A stretch of 11,706 bases of DNA from an uncultured Bacteroidota bacterium (GTDB taxonomy: Bacteria > Bacteroidota > Bacteroidia > Chitinophagales > Chitinophagaceae): NCBI GenBank assembly GCA_903879995.1, contig CAIRNW010000363.1, forward strand, positions 1 to 11,706, written 5' to 3'. A program made the position numbers and the translations under genes. The notes under the pieces are model-generated. The model saw only the letters and a list, made by a program, of their open reading frames with translations, made no database searches and was not told the DNA's origin. This document shows positions 1-6,812 of this stretch, one piece after another. Within the stretch, counting starts at the first letter, position 1. Every line of letters begins with the position of its first letter.

Positions 1-1452
1 ACATTACCTGTGATTCATACAAAGGATCCTGATACCAACAGCAGAAACGTAGGAATGTACCGTATGCAGGTGTTTGGACCTTCTTTAACTGGCATGCACT
101 GGCATAAGCATAAAGTCAGCGCCAAACACTTTAATGCTTATAAGAAAGCCGGTATTAAAATGCCAGTTGCAGTTTCTTTAGGGGGTGACCCTGTTTATGC
201 GTATAGTGCAACAGCTCCATTACCTGAGAATGTTGATGAATACATGTTAGCTGGATTTCTTCGGAAAAAAAAGGTGGAATTGGTTCGGTGTATCACACAA
301 CCTGATATCGAGGTTCCAGCGGATGCTGATATTATCATTGAGGGTTATGTAGATCCAGCCGACGAGTTGATCTGGGAAGGGCCATTTGGTGATCATACCG
401 GGTATTATTCATTACCCGATTGGTATCCCCGTTTTCATGTAACGGCAATTACTCACCGAAAGAATGCCATTTATCCTGCCACCATAGTGGGAATTCCTCC
501 TCAAGAGGATGCTTGGCTCGGAAAAGCAACTGAACGTATTTTTCTGGCACCAATCAAAATGACCATGGTGCCAGAAATTATGGACATGGATATGCCTGTC
601 GAAGGCGTTTTCCATAATCTAGTAATCACACAGATTCATAAAGAATATGCCGGGCAAGGTCAAAAAGTAATGAATGCAATGTGGGGAGCAGGACAGATGA
701 TGTTTAATAAAATCTTAGTCCTGACAGATCAAGGTATAAAAATTCAAGACTATCTTGAATTAGCTAAATATGTTTTTGCAAACTTAAATCCAGCTACGGA
801 TATCTCTTTTTCTACTGGTCCTATGGATGTACTTGATCATAGTTGTAGTAAAATGGGATTTGGAGGCAAAATGTGTATTGACGGAACCTATAAAACAAAT
901 GAAGAACAAGATGAAGATTATCGATGTCCACCCTTATCGATTAGTTCAACTGAACTACGGACATTACTTCTTGCTCATGAAGCATCTATTCGGGAGGTTA
1001 ACACTAACCTTATTGAGCTCGGAATTCCTTGTATTTTAGTGGCCGTTGAAAAAAGTAAGCCAGGTCATATTCGGGAGATACATCATTCCATTGCATCCTT
1101 GTCTCTCATGTCAAGTATCAAAATGGTGCTCTATGTTGAGCACACGGTGGATCCGATAGATTTAGCCACCAGCCTCTGGCGATTCTGTAACAATTTAGAT
1201 CCTAAAAGGGACAGTTTTTTATACAAAACAATTGGGTTTCCCTATAGCGCTTGTTTGGGATTAGATGGGACTCGAAAAACTAAAGAATTGGATAATTTCC
1301 AACGGGATTGGCCTAATATCATTGTAGCGGATCAAGACACAATCGAAAAAGTTGATAAGAAATGGAGCCAGCTTGGCTTGGGAGCATTCTTGCCCTCCCC
1401 GTCACTTAAATATAAAGATCAACAATATGGTGAGGAGGCGGTGGTACATTAA
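1..1452 (+). CDS. UbiD-family decarboxylase, probably menaquinone biosynthesis decarboxylase (5' partial)
   Basis: UbiD enzymes are cytoplasmic decarboxylases that use prenylated FMN made by UbiX; in Bacteroidota this subtype is usually annotated as acting in menaquinone synthesis. The frame is open from base 1 (T-L-P-V-I-H-T-K-D), so the N-terminal roughly 100 or more residues are missing and the GTG at 10 is internal. Visible family motifs: NVGMYR at 46-63, whose Asn and Arg match the cofactor/metal Asn and the catalytic Arg, and EGPFGDHTGYY from 376, whose Glu (376-378) and Asp (391-393) complete the Arg-Glu-Asp/Glu triad. The segments PPQEDAWLGKATERIF and GTRKTKELD are also typical. No catalytic residue is missing in the visible part. 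Its last 26 bp overlap the DUF2141 gene. The family is certain; the substrate is inferred and no other menaquinone gene is in view. Confidence 0.93.
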   Translation, partial: TLPVIHTKDPDTNSRNVGMYRMQVFGPSLTGMHWHKHKVSAKHFNAYKKAGIKMPVAVSLGGDPVYAYSATAPLPENVDEYMLAGFLRKKKVELVRCITQPDIEVPADADIIIEGYVDPADELIWEGPFGDHTGYYSLPDWYPRFHVTAITHRKNAIYPATIVGIPPQEDAWLGKATERIFLAPIKMTMVPEIMDMDMPVEGVFHNLVITQIHKEYAGQGQKVMNAMWGAGQMMFNKILVLTDQGIKIQDYLELAKYVFANLNPATDISFSTGPMDVLDHSCSKMGFGGKMCIDGTYKTNEEQDEDYRCPPLSISSTELRTLLLAHEASIREVNTNLIELGIPCILVAVEKSKPGHIREIHHSIASLSLMSSIKMVLYVEHTVDPIDLATSLWRFCNNLDPKRDSFLYKTIGFPYSACLGLDGTRKTKELDNFQRDWPNIIVADQDTIEKVDKKWSQLGLGAFLPSPSLKYKDQQYGEEAVVH

Positions 1453-1894
1453 AATTGCTTTTTGCATAACTATTTTGTTAAGTCAGTTGAATCTTGCTGG
1501 CCAGCAACAAGATTCAACACCCGTTGGAGGTGAATTACGTGTAAACCTAATTGGAATTAAAAATAATAGGGGAGTTGTTTTGTTAAGCCTATTTGGATCT
1601 CCTGAGGGGTACCCCTCTGACCCAACTAAGGCTTTAATAAAATTAAGAATCCCTCTAAAGCAACTACAACTTCCTATTATAATTAAGAGCTTAAAGCCGG
1701 GTAGTTACGCTATCGCATTGCTTCATGACGAAGATGAAAATGGAAAAATGCTTACATCTATCATTGGGTTACCCAAGGAAGGATATGGTTTTTCAAATAA
1801 TGTGATGGGTTTAGCCGGACCTCCCAGTTTTCAAAAGGCTTCTTTTCCCGTTTCCTCAACGGTTTCTACCATTACGCTTAGAGTACGATATTAA
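1427..1894 (+). CDS. Secreted DUF2141-domain protein
   Basis: This is a 155-residue protein. Residues 1-25 look like a Sec signal peptide: a basic start (MVRRRW, K9) then a hydrophobic stretch (IAFCITILLSQLNLAG), with cleavage probably near residue 25. The rest is one DUF2141 domain: the strand ELRVNLIGIKNNRGVVLLSLF, then PGSYAIALLHDEDENGKM (residues 91-108), then GLPKEGYGFSNN and GPPSF (about 114-135), ending in a beta strand. DUF2141 proteins are small extracytoplasmic beta-rich proteins without an assigned reaction; the acidic DEDENG segment could bind a cation, which is only a guess. I chose the ATG at 1427 because it begins the signal peptide; the frame opens further upstream at 1352, but that part encodes no signal peptide and lies inside the decarboxylase gene. 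The 26-bp overlap suggests cotranscription with it. The stop codon lies inside the terminator stem. Confidence 0.9.
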   Translation: MVRRRWYIKIAFCITILLSQLNLAGQQQDSTPVGGELRVNLIGIKNNRGVVLLSLFGSPEGYPSDPTKALIKLRIPLKQLQLPIIIKSLKPGSYAIALLHDEDENGKMLTSIIGLPKEGYGFSNNVMGLAGPPSFQKASFPVSSTVSTITLRVRY

Positions 1895-1922
1895 AAAACC
1901 GCCTGAGGGCGGTTTTTTAATA
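1889..1922. terminator. Bidirectional rho-independent terminator between DUF2141 gene and ndk
   Basis: A perfect inverted repeat has core arms AAAAAACCGCC (1893-1903) and GGCGGTTTTTT (1908-1918) around a TGAG loop. Flanking A/T bases extend the pairing to about 15 bp. The GC-rich inner stem and the six-base T run on either strand make it functional in both directions: it ends the ubiD-like/DUF2141 transcript on + and the ndk transcript on -. The DUF2141 stop codon (1892-1894) is inside the left arm, and the ndk stop is 25 nt to the right. Confidence 0.95.
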
Positions 1923-1947
1923 ATCTAGTATATCGACATGGGCTTTC

Positions 1948-2364
1948 TTAGCACTGTTCCAAACCGGAAAAAAAGAAAGCAGATTCGATTGCAGCATTAG
2001 CATCACTGTCACTACCATGAATTGCATTTTCTCCTACAGAACTTGCAAATAGCTTACGAATTGTTCCTTCATCTGCTGCTGCAGGATTGGTGGCCCCAAT
2101 CAATTTTCGAAAACTTTCTACCGCATTATCCTTTTCTAAAATTGCTGCAATTATAGGACCACTGCTCATGAATTCTACCAATTCACCGTAGAAAGGACGC
2201 TCACGATGTATGGCATAAAACTCACCCGCTTTTTCTTTTGAAAGATGAAGCATTTTTAGGGCTTTAATACCGAAACCTTCCTTAATTATTCGATCTAAAA
2301 TGGCGCCACTATGGCCTTTTTTGAAGGCGTCTGGCTTAATCATGGTGAATGTCCTGTTACTCAT
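1948..2364 (-). CDS. ndk: Nucleoside diphosphate kinase
   Basis: Ndk transfers the gamma phosphate of ATP to nucleoside and deoxynucleoside diphosphates through a phosphohistidine, balancing NTP and dNTP pools in the cytoplasm. The 138-residue length is normal. Visible active-site elements: the TMIKPDA strand with Lys10, the [11 protein letters not shown] segment (56-66), Arg86 in SFRKLIG, Thr92 in GATNP, Arg103, and the signature NAIHGSDS with Asn113 and the catalytic His116. The start ATG (complement of 2362-2364) sits directly before the conserved TFTMIKPDA strand. It is a single-gene unit: a TAACTTTG box on the minus strand lies 20 nt upstream, the divergent neighbour is a DHH phosphoesterase, and the bidirectional hairpin at 1889-1922 ends it. 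Nothing is truncated or odd. Confidence 0.98.
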   Translation of the reverse strand: MSNRTFTMIKPDAFKKGHSGAILDRIIKEGFGIKALKMLHLSKEKAGEFYAIHRERPFYGELVEFMSSGPIIAAILEKDNAVESFRKLIGATNPAAADEGTIRKLFASSVGENAIHGSDSDANAAIESAFFFSGLEQC

Positions 2365-2384
2365 AAGTTGTATGTTTAGCGCCG

Positions 2385-2392
2385 CAAAGTTA
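2385..2392 (-). promoter_or_regulatory. Putative Bacteroidota -7 promoter box for ndk
   Basis: The minus strand reads TAACTTTG, an exact match to the Bacteroidota -7 consensus TAnnTTTG, 20 nt before the ndk ATG. Transcription would begin near 2379, giving a leader of roughly 15 nt. I see no clear TTG-type -33 element at the usual distance. Confidence 0.5.
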
Positions 2393-2406
2393 CAACTATC
2401 TTTCCA

Positions 2407-2414
2407 TACCTTTG
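2407..2414 (+). promoter_or_regulatory. Putative Bacteroidota -7 promoter box for the DHH phosphoesterase gene
   Basis: TACCTTTG matches TAnnTTTG exactly and ends only 7 nt before the ATG at 2422. A start site about 6 nt downstream of the box would fall at or just before the initiation codon, implying a leaderless or almost leaderless mRNA. No convincing -33 element is visible. Confidence 0.55.
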
Positions 2415-2421
2415 AACGCTC

Positions 2422-3426
2422 ATGGAGTCAATTTCTGCTTTATTTCCAGCGCTGCTCACCCCCAAAAAAATTGTGATCACAACCCATCAAAAGCCAGATG
2501 CGGATGCAATGGGATCTTCACTCTCTCTTTCTCAATATTTGTCAAAAAAAGGGCATGACGTAACTGTGATTTCACCCACTAATTGGGCAGGTTGGGTAAA
2601 CTGGATGCATGGGGCCACGTCTGTACTTAATTATGAAAAGCAGACGGATCAATCAAATACTGTTTTAGATAACGCGGATATCCTTTTCTGTTTGGATTTT
2701 AATGCGTTTCATCGCACCAAGTTTATGGCAGATAAACTGGCACGTCTTACTTGCACAAAGGTGCTAATTGACCATCACCAAGAGCCGGATATAGCTTCTT
2801 TCCATTTTGGAGTCAGTGATACTACCAAGAGTTCTACTTGCGAGATGATATATGATTTTATCAAAGAAGCAGGTGATTTGTCCTTGATTGATTTACCTAT
2901 TTCAGAATGTATTTATGCGGGTTTAGTAGGGGATACAGGGTCTTTTCGTTTTGCCTCTGCGCACGCCGGGGTGCATGCCATTGTTGCTGATCTTAAAACT
3001 CGTGGCTTAGATCATGGAAAGATTCATGAAGGATTGTATGATAACTTTTTGGAAAATCGACTTCGATTCATTGGGCATGTGTTACTTCACAGAATGGAGA
3101 TTTTTTATGAGTATAATACGGCTTTGATTGCCATTCCTAAATCCGATTTATTAAAATTTCAAATTAAAACTGGAGATACCGAGGGTCTTGTGAACTACCC
3201 ACAATCAATCCAAGGCATTAAAATGGTGGCATTGGTCATTGACCGGGATGAAGAAAGAAAATGGAGCTTTCGGAGTAAAGGTTCATTTGATTGCAATACA
3301 TTTGCCCGTACCTATTTTGAAGGGGGAGGCCATTTTAACGCAGCGGGTGGCAGAAGCAGTGATTCGCTCGATGAAACGGTAGCTCGATTTAAAGAAGTAA
3401 TTAAAACACAACCATCACTTAATTAA
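2422..3426 (+). CDS. DHH/DHHA1 phosphoesterase, NrnA-like (oligoribonuclease / pAp phosphatase type)
   Basis: Characterised NrnA-type proteins degrade very short oligoribonucleotides, and many dephosphorylate 3'-phosphoadenosine 5'-phosphate; related DHH proteins cleave cyclic-dinucleotide products such as pApA. The 334-residue length is normal. N-terminal DHH domain: H22, D26 and D28 in [12 protein letters not shown]92 in CLDFN, DHH at 117-119, and GDTGSFRF at 170-177, all of which fit the two-metal site. C-terminal DHHA1 domain: the substrate-binding [10 protein letters not shown] at 301-310. The ATG at 2422 is right because [19 protein letters not shown] is the usual family N-terminus. No Shine-Dalgarno sequence precedes it. 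The next gene starts 9 nt after its stop on the same strand, so the two probably form an operon. The exact substrate cannot be read from sequence; RecJ is excluded by the short length. Confidence 0.93.
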   Translation: MESISALFPALLTPKKIVITTHQKPDADAMGSSLSLSQYLSKKGHDVTVISPTNWAGWVNWMHGATSVLNYEKQTDQSNTVLDNADILFCLDFNAFHRTKFMADKLARLTCTKVLIDHHQEPDIASFHFGVSDTTKSSTCEMIYDFIKEAGDLSLIDLPISECIYAGLVGDTGSFRFASAHAGVHAIVADLKTRGLDHGKIHEGLYDNFLENRLRFIGHVLLHRMEIFYEYNTALIAIPKSDLLKFQIKTGDTEGLVNYPQSIQGIKMVALVIDRDEERKWSFRSKGSFDCNTFARTYFEGGGHFNAAGGRSSDSLDETVARFKEVIKTQPSLN

Positions 3427-3435
3427 TCATTTTTT

Positions 3436-4326
3436 ATGCATGCATCAATTAAATTTTTAGGAGTTGCATTTCTCGCCGCCTTTGTGGTGAGTTGTACGGG
3501 TCCTGCTTATCAAAAAACACCAGGCGGAATGCCTTATCAATTAATCAGGAGCAAGGATACGCAGCAGGCACGTATTGGCAATTATATCAAATTGACGCTG
3601 ACCCAAAAGATCAATGATAGCGTCTATTTCACAACAGGTAATAGACTTCCCATCTATATTCCGGTTCCACCGCAAACACAACCATACGATATTTCAGAGC
3701 TTTGGACAACATTACACCGTGGTGACTCCGTAATAGCTACTCAGATGATGGACACTTTCTTAAAGAGGCTTCCTGCTGGAAATCTCCCACCTGAATTTAA
3801 AAAAGGGGATCGTATTATTACTTATATCAAAGTACTTGGTATTTTCAACTCGGATAGTTTAAAAACCATCGACGAGCAAAATGAAAGTAAAGCATACAGT
3901 GTTCGTGAAAAAGCTGAAGTGGAAAGTTTCCTTGGCGCCAAAATCAGTTCCGTACAGCGTACACCTGCTGGCGCATATGTAGAAGTATTAACTGCGGGTA
4001 CCGGCGACTTAATTAAAAAGGGTGATTACGTTTCGGTTAATTACACTGGAAAAACATTCGAGGGTAAAGTATTTGACAGTAATACGGATACCACTTTTAA
4101 GCATGTTGAGCCACTTAAATTTTCAGTTGGAGTTGGACAAATGATTAAAGGATTTGACGAAGCAATGCCTTTTTTGAAAAAAGGTGCTAAAGGAAAAATT
4201 TATATTCCCTCCTTACTGGGTTATGGTGCTGCACCACCCCCCGGCGGGCCAATAAAACCTTATGATCATCTGATTTTTGAAGTAGAGGTTACTGACGTTC
4301 AATCGAAAGCCCCAGCATCTAATTAG
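3436..4326 (+). CDS. FKBP-type peptidyl-prolyl cis-trans isomerase lipoprotein with two FKBP-like halves
   Basis: FKBP isomerases catalyse cis/trans interconversion of Xaa-Pro bonds and aid folding of exported proteins. Residues 1-19 are a lipoprotein signal ending in lipobox VVSC with Cys20, so the protein is expected to be membrane-anchored in the envelope. Residues 194-287 are a canonical FKBP domain: VNYTG (201-205), VFDS (212-215), GQMIKGFDEAM (234-244), then IPSLLGYGAAPPPGG (257-271) and a closing FEVEV strand. Residues about 28-137 align in order with that domain but lack FDS, GFDEA and GYG, so they look like a degenerate FKBP domain. A charged linker (about 138-170) joins the halves. 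It follows the DHH gene by 9 nt. Its TAG stop overlaps the end of folP by 8 bp. It resembles the gliding-associated lipoprotein GldI in plan, but nothing here shows a role in gliding. Confidence 0.92.
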   Translation: MHASIKFLGVAFLAAFVVSCTGPAYQKTPGGMPYQLIRSKDTQQARIGNYIKLTLTQKINDSVYFTTGNRLPIYIPVPPQTQPYDISELWTTLHRGDSVIATQMMDTFLKRLPAGNLPPEFKKGDRIITYIKVLGIFNSDSLKTIDEQNESKAYSVREKAEVESFLGAKISSVQRTPAGAYVEVLTAGTGDLIKKGDYVSVNYTGKTFEGKVFDSNTDTTFKHVEPLKFSVGVGQMIKGFDEAMPFLKKGAKGKIYIPSLLGYGAAPPPGGPIKPYDHLIFEVEVTDVQSKAPASN

Positions 4327-5149
4327 GGAATAGTGCGTTGAATAAACGTACTCCTTCTATGGCTTCTTGAACATCGTGAACCCGTAGAATTTTTGCACCT
4401 TTTTGTAGGCCAATGGCATGCAAAAAGGTGCTTCCATTTAATGCCCCATCCGGATCTGTATCTAGCGTTTTGTAAATGAATGACTTTCTGGATAACCCCA
4501 GTAGAAGAGGGGCTCCAACTTTTTGAAAGGACTCCAAATTGGCCAATAACTCAAAGTTTTGACTAATCGTTTTAGAAAAGCCAATCCCCGGGTCAATAAT
4601 TATTTGTTGAATTCCATGTTGGTGACAAATATTTTTTCTCTCAATTAGGTAATTCAAAACATCAGTTACCACATTTTTATATTCTGTGTTGGTTTGCATA
4701 GTTTGTGGTTCGCCCCGCATATGCATGATTACATACGGAACTTGAAAACGGGCAATTGTGTCCAACATATTAGCATCTAGTTGACCAGCGCTAATATCGT
4801 TTACCATATGTGCTCCGGCTTGAATGGCGGTCGCAGCTACTTTTGAATGATAAGTATCAATGGACAAAAAAGCGGCAGGAAATTCCTTTACTAATCGTTC
4901 TACAGGCGTGACTATACGGGCGCACTCCTCATCAGCAGATAAGCGGTGGCTACCGGGTCTGGTACTTTGTCCACCCAAATCTAGTATGGTGGCACCTGCC
5001 TTGAGCATTTGTTCCGCTTTGTGCAGGAGTTGATCCAAAAGCGCTACGCGGCTGTTTGCATAAAAGGAATCAGGCGTAACATTAAGTATCCCCATTACAA
5101 CCGGTTTATCCACAACCAGGATTCTATTCTTACTTTGAAGCGAATACAT
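4319..5149 (-). CDS. folP: Dihydropteroate synthase
   Basis: FolP condenses 6-hydroxymethyl-7,8-dihydropterin pyrophosphate with 4-aminobenzoate to give dihydropteroate in folate synthesis; it is the sulfonamide target. The 276 residues form one TIM-barrel domain of normal length. Landmarks: GILNVTPDSF (20-29, Asn23 and loop 1), GGQSTRPGS (59-67, loop 2 of the pABA/sulfonamide site), SIDTY (96-100), HMVNDIS (114-120), IIIDPGIGF (183-191, pterin Asp186), GLSRKS (218-223, Lys222) and RVHDV (256-260). All key residues are present. The start ATG (complement of 5147-5149) lies just before the first strand. No other folate gene is in view. It diverges from the DUF1599 gene over 47 bp and converges on the FKBP gene with an 8-bp overlap. 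An 11-bp perfect inverted repeat lies in its 3' part (4395-4431). Confidence 0.97.
   Translation of the reverse strand: MYSLQSKNRILVVDKPVVMGILNVTPDSFYANSRVALLDQLLHKAEQMLKAGATILDLGGQSTRPGSHRLSADEECARIVTPVERLVKEFPAAFLSIDTYHSKVAATAIQAGAHMVNDISAGQLDANMLDTIARFQVPYVIMHMRGEPQTMQTNTEYKNVVTDVLNYLIERKNICHQHGIQQIIIDPGIGFSKTISQNFELLANLESFQKVGAPLLLGLSRKSFIYKTLDTDPDGALNGSTFLHAIGLQKGAKILRVHDVQEAIEGVRLFNALFPN
4395..4431. repeat. 11-bp perfect inverted repeat inside folP
   Basis: GCACCTTTTTG (4395-4405) and CAAAAAGGTGC (4421-4431) are perfect reverse complements around a 15-nt loop that itself holds a small GCC/GGC inverted repeat. It lies in folP codons for residues about 240-252, around 70 bp past the stop of the convergent FKBP gene. 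On the plus strand it could be a weak terminator for FKBP read-through, but the bases after it (TTCCATTTA) are not a clean T run. It may be coincidental. Confidence 0.4.
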
Positions 5150-5163
5150 TAGCGCTTGTTGTT

Positions 5164-5171
5164 TATTTTTG
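5164..5171 (+). promoter_or_regulatory. Putative Bacteroidota -7 promoter box for the DUF1599 gene
   Basis: TATTTTTG matches TAnnTTTG and ends 25 nt before the ATG at 5197. The predicted transcription start is near 5177, giving a leader of about 20 nt. The nearest upstream TTTG (5134-5137) is 26 nt away, farther than the usual -33 spacing, so only the -7 part is supported. Confidence 0.45.
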
Positions 5172-5172
5172 A

Positions 5173-5180
5173 TAAAGGTA
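5173..5180 (-). promoter_or_regulatory. Possible -7 promoter box for folP (one mismatch)
   Basis: The minus strand reads TACCTTTA, one base off TAnnTTTG, 23 nt before the folP ATG. It lies next to the opposing box at 5164-5171, so the two promoters would overlap. The match is weak and no -33 partner is seen. Confidence 0.25.
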
Positions 5181-5196
5181 CGAAAGTCACTAAGCT

Positions 5197-5727
5197 ATGC
5201 AGGATACAGCAAAACAATATGATCATGTTATCGATTCTTGTAAAGATATTTTTCTAAAAAAATCTACTGACTACGGTACTTCTTGGCGTGTACTTCGAAC
5301 CATTTCAGTAGTAGATCAGCTTTTTATAAAAGCACAACGTATTCGAACCATTCAGCAAAAAGGGACACAGCGTATTGACGACAATATTGCAGCAGAATTC
5401 CAGGGAATAATCAACTATGGAGTAATTGGATTGATACAGCTCCAACTACCTGCTTCTGAGAAAGAAGAAATTCCATTAGATGAATTAACAATCCTTTACA
5501 ATAAGCAAATAAATATTGCTAAGAAATTAATGTTGGACAAGAACCATGATTACGGTGAAGCTTGGCGCGATATGAGCCAGGAGAGCTTTGTAGACCTGAT
5601 TCTAGTGAAATTGCAACGGATTAAGCAAATTCTTGCTAACGAGGGAAGAACGCTTATCAGCGAGGGGATTGATGCAAACTATTTAGACATTATCAATTAT
5701 GCGGTATTTGCTTTAATACTTCTATGA
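5197..5727 (+). CDS. DUF1599 protein (nucleotide modification associated domain 1), internally duplicated
   Basis: The 176-residue, mainly helical cytoplasmic protein consists of two copies of one unit, at residues about 8-82 and 101-175. Both carry DYGxxWR (25-31 and 118-124), then D (40, 133), then KxQRI or KLQRI (45-49, 138-142) and IINY (71-74, 166-169) near the end of each unit. This is the DUF1599 family (Pfam PF07659). Comparative genomics linked that domain to nucleotide or base modification; no reaction is established. The conserved Asp, Lys and Arg could form a phosphate or nucleotide site, which is inference. There is no signal peptide or membrane segment. The start ATG is the first in frame after a TATTTTTG box. 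Its TGA stop overlaps the ATG of the next gene (ATGA), so the two are very likely translationally coupled. Confidence 0.88.
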   Translation: MQDTAKQYDHVIDSCKDIFLKKSTDYGTSWRVLRTISVVDQLFIKAQRIRTIQQKGTQRIDDNIAAEFQGIINYGVIGLIQLQLPASEKEEIPLDELTILYNKQINIAKKLMLDKNHDYGEAWRDMSQESFVDLILVKLQRIKQILANEGRTLISEGIDANYLDIINYAVFALILL

Positions 5728-6812
5728 CTTGGTGCTATCTCCTTATTCGAGTTTTTGTAGCCGTCTTATTTATTTTTTCCGGCTTGATTAAAGCGAACGA
5801 CCCACAAGGGCTTAGTTATAAGATCCAAGAATTCCTTGAGATTGGAAATTTGCACGCTCTATATCCGGTTACTTTACCTATTGCTGTACTGTTAAATACT
5901 GCAGAAATTGGGTTGGGTGTTGCTCTTTTATTGAATTGGAGGCCAAAACTGACGCAAGCGCTTTTATTCATATTACTACTCTTCTTTACTGTCTTAACAG
6001 GGTATACTTATTTTACTGGATACCCAAAGAATTGCGGTTGTTTCGGAGATTGCTTGCCCCTCACTTCTCTACAATCTTTTTTGAAAGATTTGATCTTAGC
6101 CGCAATGATGATTTTTTTAATTACTTTTTCCCATTTTAATAAAATCGGTACTGCATTTCGTTACGCAGGATTTAATACCCTAATCAGTATTCTTATAAGC
6201 TTGGGACTTCAGTATTACACGTTGCGCCATTTACCCATTATCGATTGTTTGCCTTTTAAAGTAGGATCGGATTTGAATATTAATCGAAAAATCCCAGCCA
6301 CCGCTATTCCTGACAGCACTGTAATTTATTTTACTTATAAAAAAAATAATCAGTTGGTACAATTTCCAGCTACAGAATTTCCAGCTGATTTTTCTAGTCA
6401 AATCTATCAGTTTGTTGGAAGAGAGGACAAGTTAATTCGTCCAGGAAAGGATAAGGATCCTCTAATAAAAGGGTTTGTGCTGTCTGGGGAAACCGGAATT
6501 GATTCCACCTCAATTATATTACAACTTCCTGCAGTCATGCTTGTGATTGTTGAGCGTGCAAAAGATTTGAAAAGCAGTTTTGAAGCGTTCGAGCAATTGC
6601 CCGATAAAACGGATAATAGTAAAATTCCGGTTTATATAATCACGGCAGAGCCAACTGCGGTAAAAGAATTACTAGTAGATACAAAATTTAATGGGTGGCC
6701 TGTTTTTAGTTGCGACCTTAAAGCAATTCAGACGGCTGCTCGTACTAGTCCAACACTTTATTATATAGAGAAAGGAGTTGTGATACGAAAGAAAGCAGTC
6801 AGTGACTATTGA
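5724..6812 (+). CDS. BT_3928-family membrane protein (DoxX/MauE-like, CGCFGDC motif, thioredoxin-like tail)
   Basis: This 362-residue inner-membrane protein has no established function. Five hydrophobic segments are visible, at about 5-23, 48-70, 77-97, 118-136 and 147-166. The opening RVFVAVLFIFSGLIKANDP is typical of DoxX/MauE-like proteins. After the third segment comes CGCFGDC (Cys104, Cys106, Cys110), like the CGCFG motif of MauE-type proteins connected with thiol redox. The rest (about 168-362) is probably extracytoplasmic: it begins HLPIIDCLPFKVG, and its last 95 residues (VMLVIVERA, VYIITAE, WPVFSCD, TSPTLYYIEKGVVI) read like a thioredoxin fold with the cis-Pro region but no CXXC. The start ATG overlaps the DUF1599 stop by 4 nt, and no alternative start fits the first membrane segment. 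Its stop overlaps the convergent DUF721 gene by 7 bp. Family membership is well supported; a thiol-redox role is inference. Confidence 0.85.
   Translation: MTWCYLLIRVFVAVLFIFSGLIKANDPQGLSYKIQEFLEIGNLHALYPVTLPIAVLLNTAEIGLGVALLLNWRPKLTQALLFILLLFFTVLTGYTYFTGYPKNCGCFGDCLPLTSLQSFLKDLILAAMMIFLITFSHFNKIGTAFRYAGFNTLISILISLGLQYYTLRHLPIIDCLPFKVGSDLNINRKIPATAIPDSTVIYFTYKKNNQLVQFPATEFPADFSSQIYQFVGREDKLIRPGKDKDPLIKGFVLSGETGIDSTSIILQLPAVMLVIVERAKDLKSSFEAFEQLPDKTDNSKIPVYIITAEPTAVKELLVDTKFNGWPVFSCDLKAIQTAARTSPTLYYIEKGVVIRKKAVSDY

Noticed and set aside
412..615. A short minus-strand open frame inside the UbiD-family gene
   Set aside because: It lies wholly antisense to conserved UbiD motifs and encodes a low-likelihood Cys/His-rich peptide with no family resemblance.
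1352..1426. Upstream extension of the DUF2141 frame
   Set aside because: It would place 25 polar residues before the signal peptide and lies within the decarboxylase gene; the ATG at 1427 begins a proper signal sequence.
3427..3435. A promoter or terminator between the DHH and FKBP genes
   Set aside because: The gap is only 9 nt of A/T-rich sequence with no hairpin or TAnnTTTG box; cotranscription is simpler.
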